Shown here: positions 47,974-59,664 of the stretch, piece by piece
How the letters are laid out: each line of letters begins with the position of its first letter
Numbering within the stretch: the stretch's first letter is position 1
Source: Costus lasius
Lineage: Eukaryota > Streptophyta > Magnoliopsida > Zingiberales > Costaceae
NCBI GenBank assembly: GCA_027563935.2
Contig: CM050446.2
Location: 129,555,608 to 129,619,607 of the forward strand
Length of the DNA stretch: 64,000 nt
Direction: 5' to 3'
Notes under the pieces: model-generated
The model's input: only the letters and a program-made list of their open reading frames with translations
What the model was told of the DNA's origin: nothing
The model's database searches: none
Program-made: the position numbers and the translations under genes

Positions 47974-49431
47974 ACAAGTGTCACGCTCCGGTCGGATCGG
48001 TCTAAAAACAGCGCTTATCCGCTTCCTAGAGCCGTAAGGTGGAACACCGGAACGTGATCGCGCTAGGGTTTCCGGACCGAATCTCGTCCCCAAATTCGAA
48101 ACCCTAGTTCCCCGCTCATTTTTTATGCCCAAATTACAAGTCTCACGGAAAAACCCTAACCCTAATTAGGAAATCCGGAAAGAATCGAAAACCCCAAATT
48201 GGAATACCTCTCTCTGATTTTGACCGAAGTCAAAATCATACTCTTGCTGACGTCGGCGTGACGTCAGCCCTCCGATCGAAATCTCGCCGCGCCGAATTTC
48301 ATTTTGCCGCTTCGATTTTGCACGCTGACGTCCGCTTGACGTCAGCGTCTCGAATTTGATTTCGTGTTCGAAATCGTCCGTTGACTGCCTCTGCGTTGAC
48401 TCGCCTCGTTTCGAACGCCCGACGCATTCGAACGAAGCCGTCGACTATTCTTCGTCTTCCTCGCGTCGCCTGCTCGCCGTCCGGCAACTGCCTGCCGTCG
48501 AAGCTCATCGCCGATACCGCGGAAAGGACTACCAATAGGGGAAGAGGATATCGGAGTGGAGAAAGCTTCGTTTATTCCCGGAAAACGCTACAGACTTCCT
48601 CTAAACTCACCGTCGGCCCTCCGGCCGGTGCCCCTCTTCCATCCCTCGCCGTCGACCTCTGTCGACGGTTACAATCGCTCAAGCACTCAAGCTCTCTCTC
48701 TCGCCTCGACGCTCGTTGTCGCCGGCTCGCTCAAACTCACAGACTCTCCTTGTTCCGTCTGTGGGCTTGGAAGGGGTGGCGGGCGACGGCGCTTCTCGCC
48801 GTCACCGGTGGTGGCGCACCTGCCGGGTGCCGCGCCTGAAGGTCGCTCTTCGTCGCGCACCTCCTTCCTCCCCAGTCCGCTCCTGTTGGTTTTATAAGAG
48901 AAGACTGCCGCTGCCTTCCTCTTCTCCGGAACGCGTCTTCCGCTGATGAAGTCACCCGCTTCTCACGCCTCGAGTCGTCCGCGTCTCTCGCGACCTTTGC
49001 CGCCGTCTGCGACTCCGCCCGATCAGCTCGAGCTCCGATTCCTTCGCCTTGGACGAGATCGTCGTCCGCGTCCGGGTTTGCCGCCGAGGGAGCGAAGCTC
49101 GAATCTCTCGGTCGCTCGCTCTTGTGAATCCGCCGAAGCCGCTCGTCCACGTCGTTTGCTTTCTCTGCCGAAGACGGGGTCGACGATGCCGCTCGTCCGC
49201 GTCTCCCTCGCGCCCAACATCTGCCTCCGGGTCTTCCGCCGAAGACCCTGTCGCCGTTTGCTTCACCCGGAAAGCTCGATGCGATCCGTGTGCTTCGTTC
49301 GAGCTGTGCAGAGACGACCGCGTCTCCGCTCGTTCTCTTGCGGCTTTTGCTTCCTACGCGTGTGGACTTGGGCTGTGGCCCAGCCCAACTCGTCCTGGGC
49401 TGAACCGGAGAATCCCGGGCCTGACAACAAG
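47974..49431 (-). mobile_element. Solo LTR, minus strand, with ACAAG target duplication
   Basis: The LTR occupies 47979-49426. On its own (minus) strand it starts TGTCAGGCCCGGG and ends CCGGAGCGTGACA. It is flanked by acaag at 47974-47978 and 49427-49431. It is 1448 bp, GC-rich, with no internal domain. The termini match the family of the solo LTR in the APS kinase intron. Hairpins containing TGACGTC lie at 48246-48268 and 48322-48348, and another at 48649-48668. The many long ORFs on both strands are GC artefacts. Confidence 0.9.
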
Positions 49432-50286
49432 TGTTAGGCCTTGGATGCCCTGGGCTGGACCAAATCCTTCTGGGCCAGGCAACGGCCCAAGCCCACGCCG
49501 AAAGTCTCACAGCAAAAGCCAAATTAGGCAGTCAAACAGGGGCGTTGACCCCAAAATCGTAAGAGACAATGCGGCTTCCTCACCATCTTCAGCCGCGTCA
49601 ATGGCGATTTCTCCGCCAAGCTCTCCGTACGCAGTCGACAACGGCGTTAAGAGCGGAAGCAACACGGCAGCAAGGGGATCGTGTCTGCGTGACAAAAATA
49701 GGCATCCCGGTTTGGACAACGCGAGTGGATAGCGCGAAAGAAGCGGCGGCGCTTCCCTATAAACATCCGATGGGGGAAGAGGAGAGGGGGTATGGAGCGA
49801 GCGGCGAAAGTCTTCGACCACCACAAGAGAACTTAGGGAAGCTTCGATAGGATTTTTCGGCATCTAGGGAGACGCCGACGTGAGTTCTGTGAGTTGTGCG
49901 AGAAATTGTAACCGTCGATCAGGGGATCGTCGACGAGGGAGGGGAAGAGGGGTCGGCGGCCAAGGGTCGACGGCGAGTAGGTGAGAGGTTTTGTAGCTTC
50001 TTTGGGGAATAAGACAAGCTTTCCTCTCCATTCTTCTTCTTCCCTGTGCATGGTTTGCGGCGACGCTTCTCTTCAGTTCCGACGGAGTTTCCGGTAGCGA
50101 GGCGGCTTCTGGCGACGGCGGCCGTCGGTGACCAGGCTGAGGGCGAGGTGATCAACCTTCCCTGCCGGCCCGCCCAGTCCCTCCGGCGAGACAGCGGCCG
50201 ACGGGCAACACAGCGGCGGCGTGCGTTCGTTCGCAACAAAAACGACGACAACGCGAATCGAACGAGCGGCATTCGATTCAAGGTGG
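49432..50286 (+). mobile_element. LTR of the same family, plus strand, truncated by viral DNA
   Basis: Starts TGTTAGGCCTTGG immediately after the acaag repeat. It is collinear with 20688 to about 21500 (shared gagggaggggaagaggg, attcgattc.aggtgg and other blocks). It stops near 50286, where pararetroviral sequence starts, so its 3' part is missing. A hairpin at 49858-49877 corresponds to the one at 21124-21143. Confidence 0.8.
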
Positions 50287-50954
50287 AATCAAGAGCCGTG
50301 TACCTATTTGATCGAACGGGAACAGGTAGAAGTATAGAATAAGAACATGTTGGTGTAAAAAAGAAACCTAAGCAGATGTATTATGCTTGTTAGTTCAGAT
50401 ATGATTTATTATGCTTTATTTTTTTTATACAAATCTGGGTATGTCGGGACTGCCTAAGTCACCATGTTTTGAGCATACAAGTTAGTTAGAGGGCCAATGG
50501 CTTGGCAAGTAAAAGTCCGAAGACCAGGAGGGTCGCTAGGGACACAAGGCTTGCTAACGACCATACAACATGATGCTAACTTGGGTACTCAAAGAAATGG
50601 TATAGCGGTTGATACCAGAGGAAAACAAAGGCATAATAATGTCCAGGAATCTATAGCTAACAAGTATTCTTACTCCTTAGTTATTTCTTCTTTATCCAGT
50701 ATAACATGTTTCCATATGTTTCTATGTTAGTACCTAGTAGATCTATGAAATATTTGATATCTCTCTTTATTATATTGTTATACATATTTTTGGGATGAAA
50801 CTCATCTACCCACAAAAGCCTAAAGGCTTGCAAAATCATGCCGCAAGGCATAAACAAACCTTTGAGGTTTTAATTAATCTGACGGTGTTAAACCTAAAGA
50901 TTCATATGACTCATCAGAGTCTAACAACTCATAAAAGTTTAGCACATAGGAAAT
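50287..50954 (+). mobile_element. Endogenous pararetrovirus: leader region from the primer site
   Basis: Starts with a remnant of the viral primer-binding site (tcaagagccgtg). It is nearly identical to 62510-62888 and, in part, to 63266-63526. It precedes ORF1. A short ORF at 50497-50730 (ATG...TAG) lies in it; its function is unknown. The arrangement matches the leader between primer site and ORF1 in badna/tungro-type viruses. Confidence 0.8.
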
Positions 50955-51437
50955 ATGGATATTAATTATCTATATTTAACCTTACCACAAAAGTACTGGG
51001 AAACACAAGCTAATTCCCAGGCAATAAAACATAAATGCTATTTTCCAAAAGAAAATGGCAGATATGTTCATCAACTTCATACTGAGCACGCTCAGATGAA
51101 CACAATTACAGATTTTCAAATCTCTCAAGCTGAAAGCTTACGAGAATTTCATCATCTCTGTACTGAACTTTTGAAAAAAGTCCATATAGAAATGCTTACA
51201 AAGAATATGCTTCTACGCAATATTCATGAGAATCAGGAGTATATCAAAAATCAATATACTCACTTAATCACTATGGTACGAGAGATTGAAAGATCTCTTA
51301 TACTACAAAAACAGCTCACAGCAGAGCTTAAAGAAATCCTTAATCATTTACAAAGACAATCAAAGGTCTTTGATTATCAAACAACCAAAACTGCAGCATT
51401 GTTAGAAAAGTTGCAGAAAAATTCTGAAAAATGGTAG
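50955..51437 (+). CDS. Endogenous pararetrovirus ORF1 (intact frame)
   Basis: An uninterrupted frame of 160 codons. It is predicted helical, rich in Gln, Glu, Leu and Lys, with heptad-like stretches (ELLKKVHIEMLTKNML; TAALLEKLQKNSEKW) suggesting a coiled coil. Size, position after the leader and the overlap with the next ORF match the small first ORF of badnaviruses and tungroviruses, whose products associate with virions or have poorly known roles. Identification is by architecture, not by a strong motif. Expression in the plant is unknown. Confidence 0.7.
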   Translation: MDINYLYLTLPQKYWETQANSQAIKHKCYFPKENGRYVHQLHTEHAQMNTITDFQISQAESLREFHHLCTELLKKVHIEMLTKNMLLRNIHENQEYIKNQYTHLITMVREIERSLILQKQLTAELKEILNHLQRQSKVFDYQTTKTAALLEKLQKNSEKW

Positions 51438-51862
51438 ACCCATCTAAAGAATATCCACGACTGATAGATCAAGATGTTGACTATCAGCAAGCACTAGTTG
51501 AATCTAGTAATTGCTTGGACAATGCTCTTGGGATGATCTCGGATGATCCTCAGAGTGCGTCTGATAAAAGATTTGTTTGCCAGAACAATTTTATAATTGC
51601 ATATCTTATGCAATTAAACAAAAAACTTGATTACATAATATCAAGAATAGCAACCTCTTTTGAGACAATACTCAGACAATAGGAGGTGATACAACGCTTA
51701 GATAACCTATTGGTAATACAAACCCAACAGTATCAGACCTCGGTACAAGAATTGACAAACCAATTAAACCGATTACTTCAGGCATCGACTGTTTCGTCAT
51801 CATCTACGTCTACCTCAGGACGTACAAAACAAACAAGAAGTACCCAATTTGCTTGTAAATGA
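51431..51862 (+). pseudogene. Endogenous pararetrovirus ORF2, one internal stop
   Basis: Starts at the ATG overlapping the end of ORF1 by 7 bases. The frame holds an in-frame TAG at 51680-51682 and continues to TGA 51860-51862. It has a helical N-terminal part and a Ser/Thr- and Lys/Arg-rich tail, like the virion-associated, nucleic-acid-binding ORF2 proteins of badna/tungro viruses. The end overlaps the ORF3 start in an ATGA arrangement, typical of leaky-scanning expression in that group. Confidence 0.7.
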
Positions 51863-54800
51863 CAACAAGACCATTTACAGGGACTTCTAATACCCTTACT
51901 GGAACTACAACAGTAAGAGAAAATAACCGTAATGAGAGGTTATCAATCAGTAATACAATTCCAAATCTCTGAAATAGGATTTTTGATCGAAATGGTATTC
52001 CTGCACAAGTACTAGAAGAAGTTGTTGACATTGATCAACAATTTGAATTATATCAAAATAATAGTCTATGACTATTACAACCCCAAGTCTTGTATCGTAC
52101 ATGACCATTAAATCTGAGAACTCAACTACTCAGATTAAATCGTGAAGAACATCTTTCTGTCACAACTGAACCAAGAAACCATAGAATAATTTCTAGGGAA
52201 TCTTTACAACACATCCGACAATCAGGGAAAACATTAACCCATATTGGGATGATAGTTATCTCTATAAAAGGCTTAGCCCGAAAGAAACTCGGTACAAAAG
52301 TCTTAATTGCTGTACTTGACAAAAGATGAAAATCTAATGCAAGAAAAGCAATAATTGCCTATATGGAGGTCGACATGACTGAAAATAAAAGCATATTTTA
52401 TTGTGCTCCAGATTTTCTGCTAAGCACCAGAGAACTTGGAGAACTAGAAATTGGTATCCAAACTAGAGGATACGAAGATTTTGGTAGTGAATCTAATCTC
52501 CTTATTGGGCTAGGATTCCTAGGCAAATTAACCAATAATTCTAATACTGGATATAAACTCTATATTTCTTCAATAATAGAGGCATTAGCCAGTAAATGAA
52601 TTAAGATGATTAAGCCTATGGCCATATCTCCAAATGACCTGGGAGGCCTTGACTGGAATATTTCAAAAAATCTGGACCAAGAACAAATGCTAGTCCCAGA
52701 AGATAGCATTATGTTTCGTAATCGAGATAATACTTATAATTTGATATTTTCAAATTATAAACAGAAACAAACCCATGATAATGAGGCTTCAACATCAGGA
52801 CTTGAAAAATTCCTCACAAAATAAATGGTATTAGAAAACAGGTTTTTACTAATACCCAAAGAATTAGGCTTTATATTTGAAGAAATGATAAGCCTAGAAA
52901 TGCAATTAATAGAATCAGGAAAATTACTTAGCCATCATAGGCTAGTACCTGATGAAGAAGGAAATATTCGTGTTTAACACGAAAACTCCTTAAATAAGCT
53001 CATGAATCTCTGTGATAAGATACAGCAACATCATAGAGATCCAGACAATTTTAATGATGAACTAACAGCGTTACAGAGTGTTAGTTTTAATGAAGAAGAA
53101 GATAGGAGTCTTCTTAAAGATCCTCTTCTTAATCAGATACATAATTACACTATCTCTCAGACAAATCTTAACAATTATCAAGATAAATATTATGCTACAC
53201 AAAGCATTGATTCAGATGCTACAAATCAAGATCCATATACTTTTCTTCATGACCTTGATGAAGGTTGCCTTGGACAGTTAGATCTTATTGATCACATCTC
53301 TGAGGATGGTCTTCAGAATACACAAAGTATTCAGAAAAATTTCATGAATACAGAAATGAGTGATACACCACAAGCAAGTGCAGCAGCACAAGCAAGTACT
53401 GCAGTAGCTCAACCAAGTACATCATGATCAAGAACCTATCCCATAGGTCAACCTCCTCGTGAACCTTATACACAATATGAGGGTGAAAGAGAAGGAATAC
53501 GTACCAAAGGTAAGCGATTACCTTTATAAATCATAGATAAGAAAAAGCTACTAGATGATGGAAGAATTCTAAATCTAGCAGCTCATGATCCACAGACATG
53601 GAATACTATCCTTGATCATTGGTCATCTAAAGTATCCATGAAAGTTTCTGAATTAGATAGAAGCTTTTCTGCTAAAGAAATGTATTCCTAACTAGAAAAT
53701 TTCCTTGGCGGAACTGCAAGAGCCATGTGGGAATCATATAAGTTGAATTTCCCTACGGAATTTCAACAGACGTCGCATTAGGAGTAAATCCTTATAATTT
53801 TACAAACCGAATGCAATTAATGATTACAAGATCTAACCCTAATATGGGATATAATGCCCAACAACAAGAAGCTATCAGAAAACTTGAGATACTCCAAATT
53901 AAAAATTGGAAGTATATCAAGCCTTTCTTACAAGATTTCCTTTGTTATGTTTGTATGGCAGGAGGATATCATGACCAACCATTAGGAGAAAGGTTATTTC
54001 TGAAATTACCTGCTCCTATTGGCCATGAAATACATCAAGCTTGGAATGCTAATCTGCAACAACCTTCTGGCTTAAACAGTATAACTATAAGAATACAATT
54101 TATCATTGATAAATTGGTAGAACAGTGTACCCACCTTCGGGGAGATCACCAATTAAAAGGCGAATTTAGCTTTTTTAAACAGTTTTATACGCCACAGACC
54201 TATGTTCAGGAGAAACCTGTACATAAGAAAACACAGAAGAAAGGAAAATCTTTAAAGAAGTATTTTCTCCGAAAATCTTCTACTAAAAAACCTTATCTTG
54301 CAAAGGATAAATATGTCAGAAAATATAATCCTAAAAGGGATTATAAAAATAAGTTTTCTTGCTTTACATGTAGTAGCCAAAACCACTTAACACGAGATTG
54401 TACCCAAAGGCAAAATCTCTATAATAAACAGTCTATCCTTGTTGACTGTGTTCAAGAAGATCTACTCAATGTAGATGAATACATATCTAATACTGAGTCA
54501 ATCTATAGTATTGTCTCAATCTCAGATCTCATACACCAATCTGACTCAGATAGTGAATTAGATGAATTTACATCTGATTTATTGTCGAAAGCAGATAGAC
54601 TACAGTCACCCTTTGGAACAGAAACTCTAGTTGGTCCTTCAATGGACAAACTAGATATATTAATGCCCTTTTAGAATAATTATAAGGGGAATGAAACCTT
54701 ACTCTCCACATCAAATTATGGCTCCAGTTCTACCACCAGTCCATGAACATCAATGGAATCCAAGGAGAGGTAGCCAAGATCATGCTTGCATATTTTGCTC

Positions 54801-57259
54801 TAAATATCCTAGCATGAATCTACACTATCAGTGTATTCTTTATTCTCTTGAAGCCTGCAAATATTGCTTAGAGAAATAAAATGTACACCTACCAAATCCT
54901 CCTCTTTCTCCTCCAAAGAAATATGAAAGGACAAATATTGTAGAACTGCGTATTCTACAATTAGAAAATAACCTTCATACTCTTACACAGCGAGTAACAA
55001 TCCTTGAAAAAGGAAAAGGTCTAGTTGACACTTCTCTAGATATGCCATCCTCTTCATGTTATGAGATAACACATGACATATCTACTGAAGACACTACTCT
55101 TGGCATTATGCCATATAAAATTGAATATCTAAACAAGCCTGTTTCTGATTCTTCCAGGCTATATACCCTTAAGGTTCAGTGTACAATCCAAATTTCTGAT
55201 TGGAAATTGGACATTCTTGCCTTACTTGATACGGGTTGTAGTAATACAGTCCTACATATGACCTTAGTCTCTACTAAATATCACAAAAAACTTGCTCCCG
55301 AAGAGCAGTTTTATGCGGAATAAATGGATGGACAACTCTTTTTATATGAGTTTGCCCTGGCTAAATATAAATTATCTTTTTCCCTTGAAAATGGACAATA
55401 TACTCCTCCAACATATATTGGACGCATCTGTCTCAGACCATTACATTTGGCTCAGACAAAATTCATTATGGGGCTCAATATATTGCTCAATTCCTATAAA
55501 GGTATTACCCTCACTCCTGATGGTTTATATCTTTTACATAATACGGTGATCCCATATACCTGCCGCCCTGCCAAGCATAGTGGGTGTCCCTGTGTGGTCC
55601 CATATTCTTGCAAAGATCATCCTCTTGCACGTCCTGCCGATGTCTTTTTGGATTGGGATAAAGAAGAGGATAAGACACCGCAGGTGTCCTCAAGAAAATT
55701 GGATTCAGGTTCTCCTAAGGAAATCCGACGAATTAATGAAGAAATTGCTAGAGTGTTACGACACCCTATGGATATGCTTCATAAGATGGAAGAAGAGGAT
55801 GTATATCCTCTGCTTACAAATAAGATTGAATCAGGAAATCCCGATGTGGACAACCTTATTCGACTCTTAGAAAAGGATCAAATTTTTGGTTCAAATCCCC
55901 AAGCTCATTGGGATAAAAATAAACTTGTTTGTAAATTAAAAATCAAAGACCCTGGTTTTCGTATTACAAACAAAAAGATCACAATAACAAATGAAAATAT
56001 TGCTGAGTTTAAAATGCACATTGATGATTTACTAAAACTCAATGTAATAAGAAGGAGTGTTTCTCCTCACCGATCTCCTGCTTTTATTGTGAATAAACAT
56101 AGTGAACAAGTCAGGGGTAAAACACGAATGGTTATAGATTATCGTCGTTTAAATGATAATTTAGAAGACAATGGTTATGACATTCCAAACAAAACAGAGT
56201 TACTCAACTCTATATAAGGAAGCAGTGTCTTCTCAAAATTTGACTGCAAATCTGGGTTTTGGCAAATTCGGATGGCAGAAGAATCAATACCATGGATAGC
56301 CTTTACTTGTCCATTAGGAAGCTTCGAATGGTTAGTTATGTCATTTGGGCTCAAAACTGCTCCTGCAGTATTTCAAAGAAAAATGGATGAGGTTTTTAAA
56401 CCTTATCAAGACTTTGTGTGCATATATATAGATGATATTCTTGTATATAGTAAAACAGAGAAAGAACATACAAATCATCTTAAACTTGTATTACAAAAAT
56501 TTTATACAAATGAGATAATTGTCTTCGGACAAAAATCTCAGTTCTATAAAAAATCTATTGAATATCTGGGAGTAGAAATTGGTAATGGAGCTATTAAGCT
56601 TCAGCTACATATCGCTTCCAAAATAAAAACCCTTGAGGTTACAGATATTAAGAGTTTACAACAATTCTTAGGCTTAATAAATTATGCTAGACCGTTTTTA
56701 AAGGATCTACAAAAATTGAGTGGACCACTCTATTCTAAATTAAGTCTTACTGGTGAAGAAATTCAACACAGAAGACCATAAACAATTTAATAAAATCAGG
56801 CAATTGGTAGATACACTTCCATTGCTCAAATTACCTTTGGATAATGATTATCTTATTGTCCAAACAGATGGTTGTGAACATGGATGGGGTGTCATCCTAC
56901 TCTGCAAACCTCATAAATATGCTTCTGATCCAGAAGCCATTTGCAGATATGCTTCTGGCAAATTTCATGAGAAAAATGTCACTAGCAGTATTGATCAAGA
57001 GCTCTTAGCCATATGTTATGGCCTAGATGCTTTTAGACTATTTCTTTTAAATAAAAAAGAAATATTAATAAGAACTGATTGCAAAGCAATTGTAAAGTTC
57101 TTCAAAACAAAGAATGAAAAACGCATTTCTCAAAAGAGATGGTTATCATTCATTGATCATTGCATAAATAATGCTTACAGAATCACCTTTGAACATATCA
57201 AAGGCAAAGATAATATCATTTCTGATATTTTATCACGTCTTTTAATAAGACCAGAATGA
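51859..57259 (+). pseudogene. Endogenous pararetrovirus ORF3 polyprotein, degraded
   Basis: Starts at ATG 51859. Successive pieces in shifting frames show movement-protein text (52363-52599, with MEVDMTENKS and TRGYEDFGSESNLLIGLG), coat-protein text (53680-54440), a zinc knuckle CX2CX4HX4C (54360-54401), a second Cys-rich cluster (54780-54875) of the kind seen in badna/tungro viruses, an aspartic protease (DTG at 55228-55236), reverse transcriptase (YIDD at 56425-56436) and RNase H (56753-57259). Several stops (from about 51970 on) and frameshifts separate the pieces, so no polyprotein can be produced. The domain order MP-CP-PR-RT-RH places it in Caulimoviridae near the badna/tungro group. 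Confidence 0.88.
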
Positions 57260-57410
57260 CAACTAACAAAGTTGTGCAGGAAATGGCAGCTCAAAGTTCT
57301 TCCTCTGCCAACAAAAGGAAAATAGGAAAACATCCAAAAGGCTTACAGCCAATACTTGTAGACCCAATGGATACTGATGGAGCTACTTATGCACAGATAA
57401 CTAAGGAGTA
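57256..57410 (+). pseudogene. Endogenous pararetrovirus ORF4, N-terminal part only (fused to Athila gag)
   Basis: ATG 57256 overlaps the ORF3 stop (ATGA). The first about 50 codons look viral in position and composition. The frame then runs into Athila-type gag text (CNAISTRSGKQLE...) and stays open to 57717. A likely C-terminal part of the same viral ORF reappears at 61676-62025. A fourth ORF after the polyprotein is a tungrovirus-like trait. The exact junction (about 57395-57415) is estimated from where Athila similarity starts. Confidence 0.55.
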
Positions 57411-59335
57411 TTGCAATGCAATCTCAACTAGAAGTGGCAAGCAACTAGAAGATCTAAAAATGCCAACTGATGACAGAGGAGAAGATGCAACACCTAACAC
57501 CAGAGATCAAAACCAAGGGACAACTCCTATGACACTTAAACAGACTGAGGAGGAGCGGCCTTATGTTGAGCCACCTGCATACAAACCTCTCATTCCTTTT
57601 CCACAGAGATTAGTCAAGGACAAGCTAGACAAAAAATTTGGTAAGTTTCTTGAAGTTCTAAAAAAGCTTTATATTAACATGCATTTTGTTGATGTATTGT
57701 CAGAGATGCCTACATAGCCAAATTTCTAAATGACATCTTGTCCAATAAGAGGAAGCTAGAGGAGCAAGAGACTGTTGCACTTACTCAGGAGTGCAGTGCG
57801 ATTATCCAGAACAAACTCCCCCAAAAGCTCAAGGACCCAGACAGTTTTTTCATATCCTGCCAGATAGGAGAGATGACCTTTCAGCGAGCCCTCTGTGACT
57901 TGGGGGCGAGTGTTAGTTTGATGCCTCGTTCCTTGTGCAAGAAGCTGAATTTAGGAGACTTGAAGTCAACCACCATTTCATTGCAGTTGGCTGATAGATC
58001 GATTCGCCGACCCATCGGGATTGTGGAGGATGTCCCTGTCAAAGTAGGCAATTATTTTATTCTGACAGATTTTGTTGTGTTGGAGATTGATGAGGACGAC
58101 GGATTACCTATTATTCTTCGGAAACCATTCCTTGCCACAGCTGGCGCAGTGGTCGATGTCAAAAATGGAAAATTGGATTTAAACATCGGTGAGAATGTTG
58201 TACAATTTAATTTATCAGACTCTCTAAAGAAACATTCTCTTGCAGGTACATGTTGCCGTGTGGATATCATAGAGAGAGATGTGAAGCACACTGAACCGTA
58301 CAAGAGAGACATCGACTCGCCAGAACTATGTTTACTTGATGTTGAGGATTGAGACATTGATGACCACACTACTGCATATTCACTATTGTTGGACTCGCAT
58401 CCAGTTTTGGAGTCCAAGTCATCGAAGTTGGAAACTCTTTCTAAAGTGATCTTAGGAGAGACAGAAGAAAAGAAGATTGAGTACGAGAGCCTTCCTAGCA
58501 ACCTTCACCATGAGTTCCTTGGTAACAACTCTACATATCAAATGATAGTCAACGCCGATCTGAACAAAGAACACACTAAGCAATGGAACGACCAACGCAT
58601 TATCAAAGAAGAATTTCTTGAAGGTGATAAAGTTCTGCTCTTTAACTCTAGGCCAAAATTATTTCATGGAAAGTCAAGGACAAGGTGGTCAGGACCCTTC
58701 ACTGTGCAACAAGTATATCCTCATGGGCCCCATCAAGATTTGGGGAGAGCATACAAGAAGTTTTATTGTGAATAGCCAGAGACTAAAACACTATCATCTG
58801 GATGAACAAACTGACAAAATGGGTGTTCTCACACTTTTTGATTCATCTGATGTGGGTTGATAAACACTGTTTATGGTTAAGCTATAGACCTAAAACTAGC
58901 GCTCCTTGGGAGGCAGCCCAAGTTTTTGCTTGTTTATTTCTATGATGTGTTGATTTCTTTTTGTTATATTTTAGTTGCAAACTCTTCTAGGTAGATTTTG
59001 ATGTGTTTTGTTTTGTTTTCATGGAGGTCTTTGCTGATTAAGGTTTATTCTATATTGTAGGCATACTTTCTGGATGCATTGCATTTTGGTAGTGTTTTTC
59101 CGTTGTATTTCATGTCAAATCTAGGCTTATTTTAACACTTTTATACTCATTATAGCCTTATTTCCTTCATATCTTTGGAATCTTCACTTTTTGGCACTTT
59201 TGTGGAATTTCAGGTAAAAATGCCCTTTTTCGACATTTTTGAAGAATCTAAGGCCATGGGACGATTTCTTATATGAAGATGAAGTCACACGTCAAATTTG
59301 GGCTTAAACGGAGTTAGCCTCAAAAAATACGGCCA

Positions 59336-59600
59336 GGTGAACCCCATGAGGTTAACCAGATTCTTCGTCAGGCTGCAGGACACTTACAGAGAGAATCACG
59401 GCCGGGTGAACCCCATGGGGTTCACCATCCCGGTCGCCAGCCAGCAGAATTCGCAGAAAGCTTCATAGCTAGGTGAACCCCACCGGATTTCTTGAAAACT
59501 TCAACCGAAACTAGTCCAGAGGGAAGCACGGCTGGGTGAACCCCCGGGGTTCACCGCGCTTCTTTCAGTCGAAATTTACAGAATGAATCGCGGGGTTTCA
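59336..59600. repeat. Palindrome array (GGTGAACCCC arms) in the Athila-like LTR U3
   Basis: Variants of one palindrome: 59336-59357 (imperfect), 59405-59426 (perfect, 22 bp, arm GGTGAACCCCA), 59472-59490 (left arm kept, right arm decayed) and 59535-59555 (21 bp, single central base), with a partial inverted unit near 59592-59605. All lie upstream of the TATA boxes at 59730 and 59900. Confidence 0.8.
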
Positions 59601-59664
59601 CCCGTGATTCCAACCCAGTCACGCACGGGTTCGACCTTCACTCGGTTTTTTCTTGATTTCTCAC

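Noticed and set aside
48381..49732. Overlapping ORFs of 90-260 codons on both strands
   Set aside because: Inside solo or partial LTRs; Arg/Ser/Pro-rich, no family similarity.
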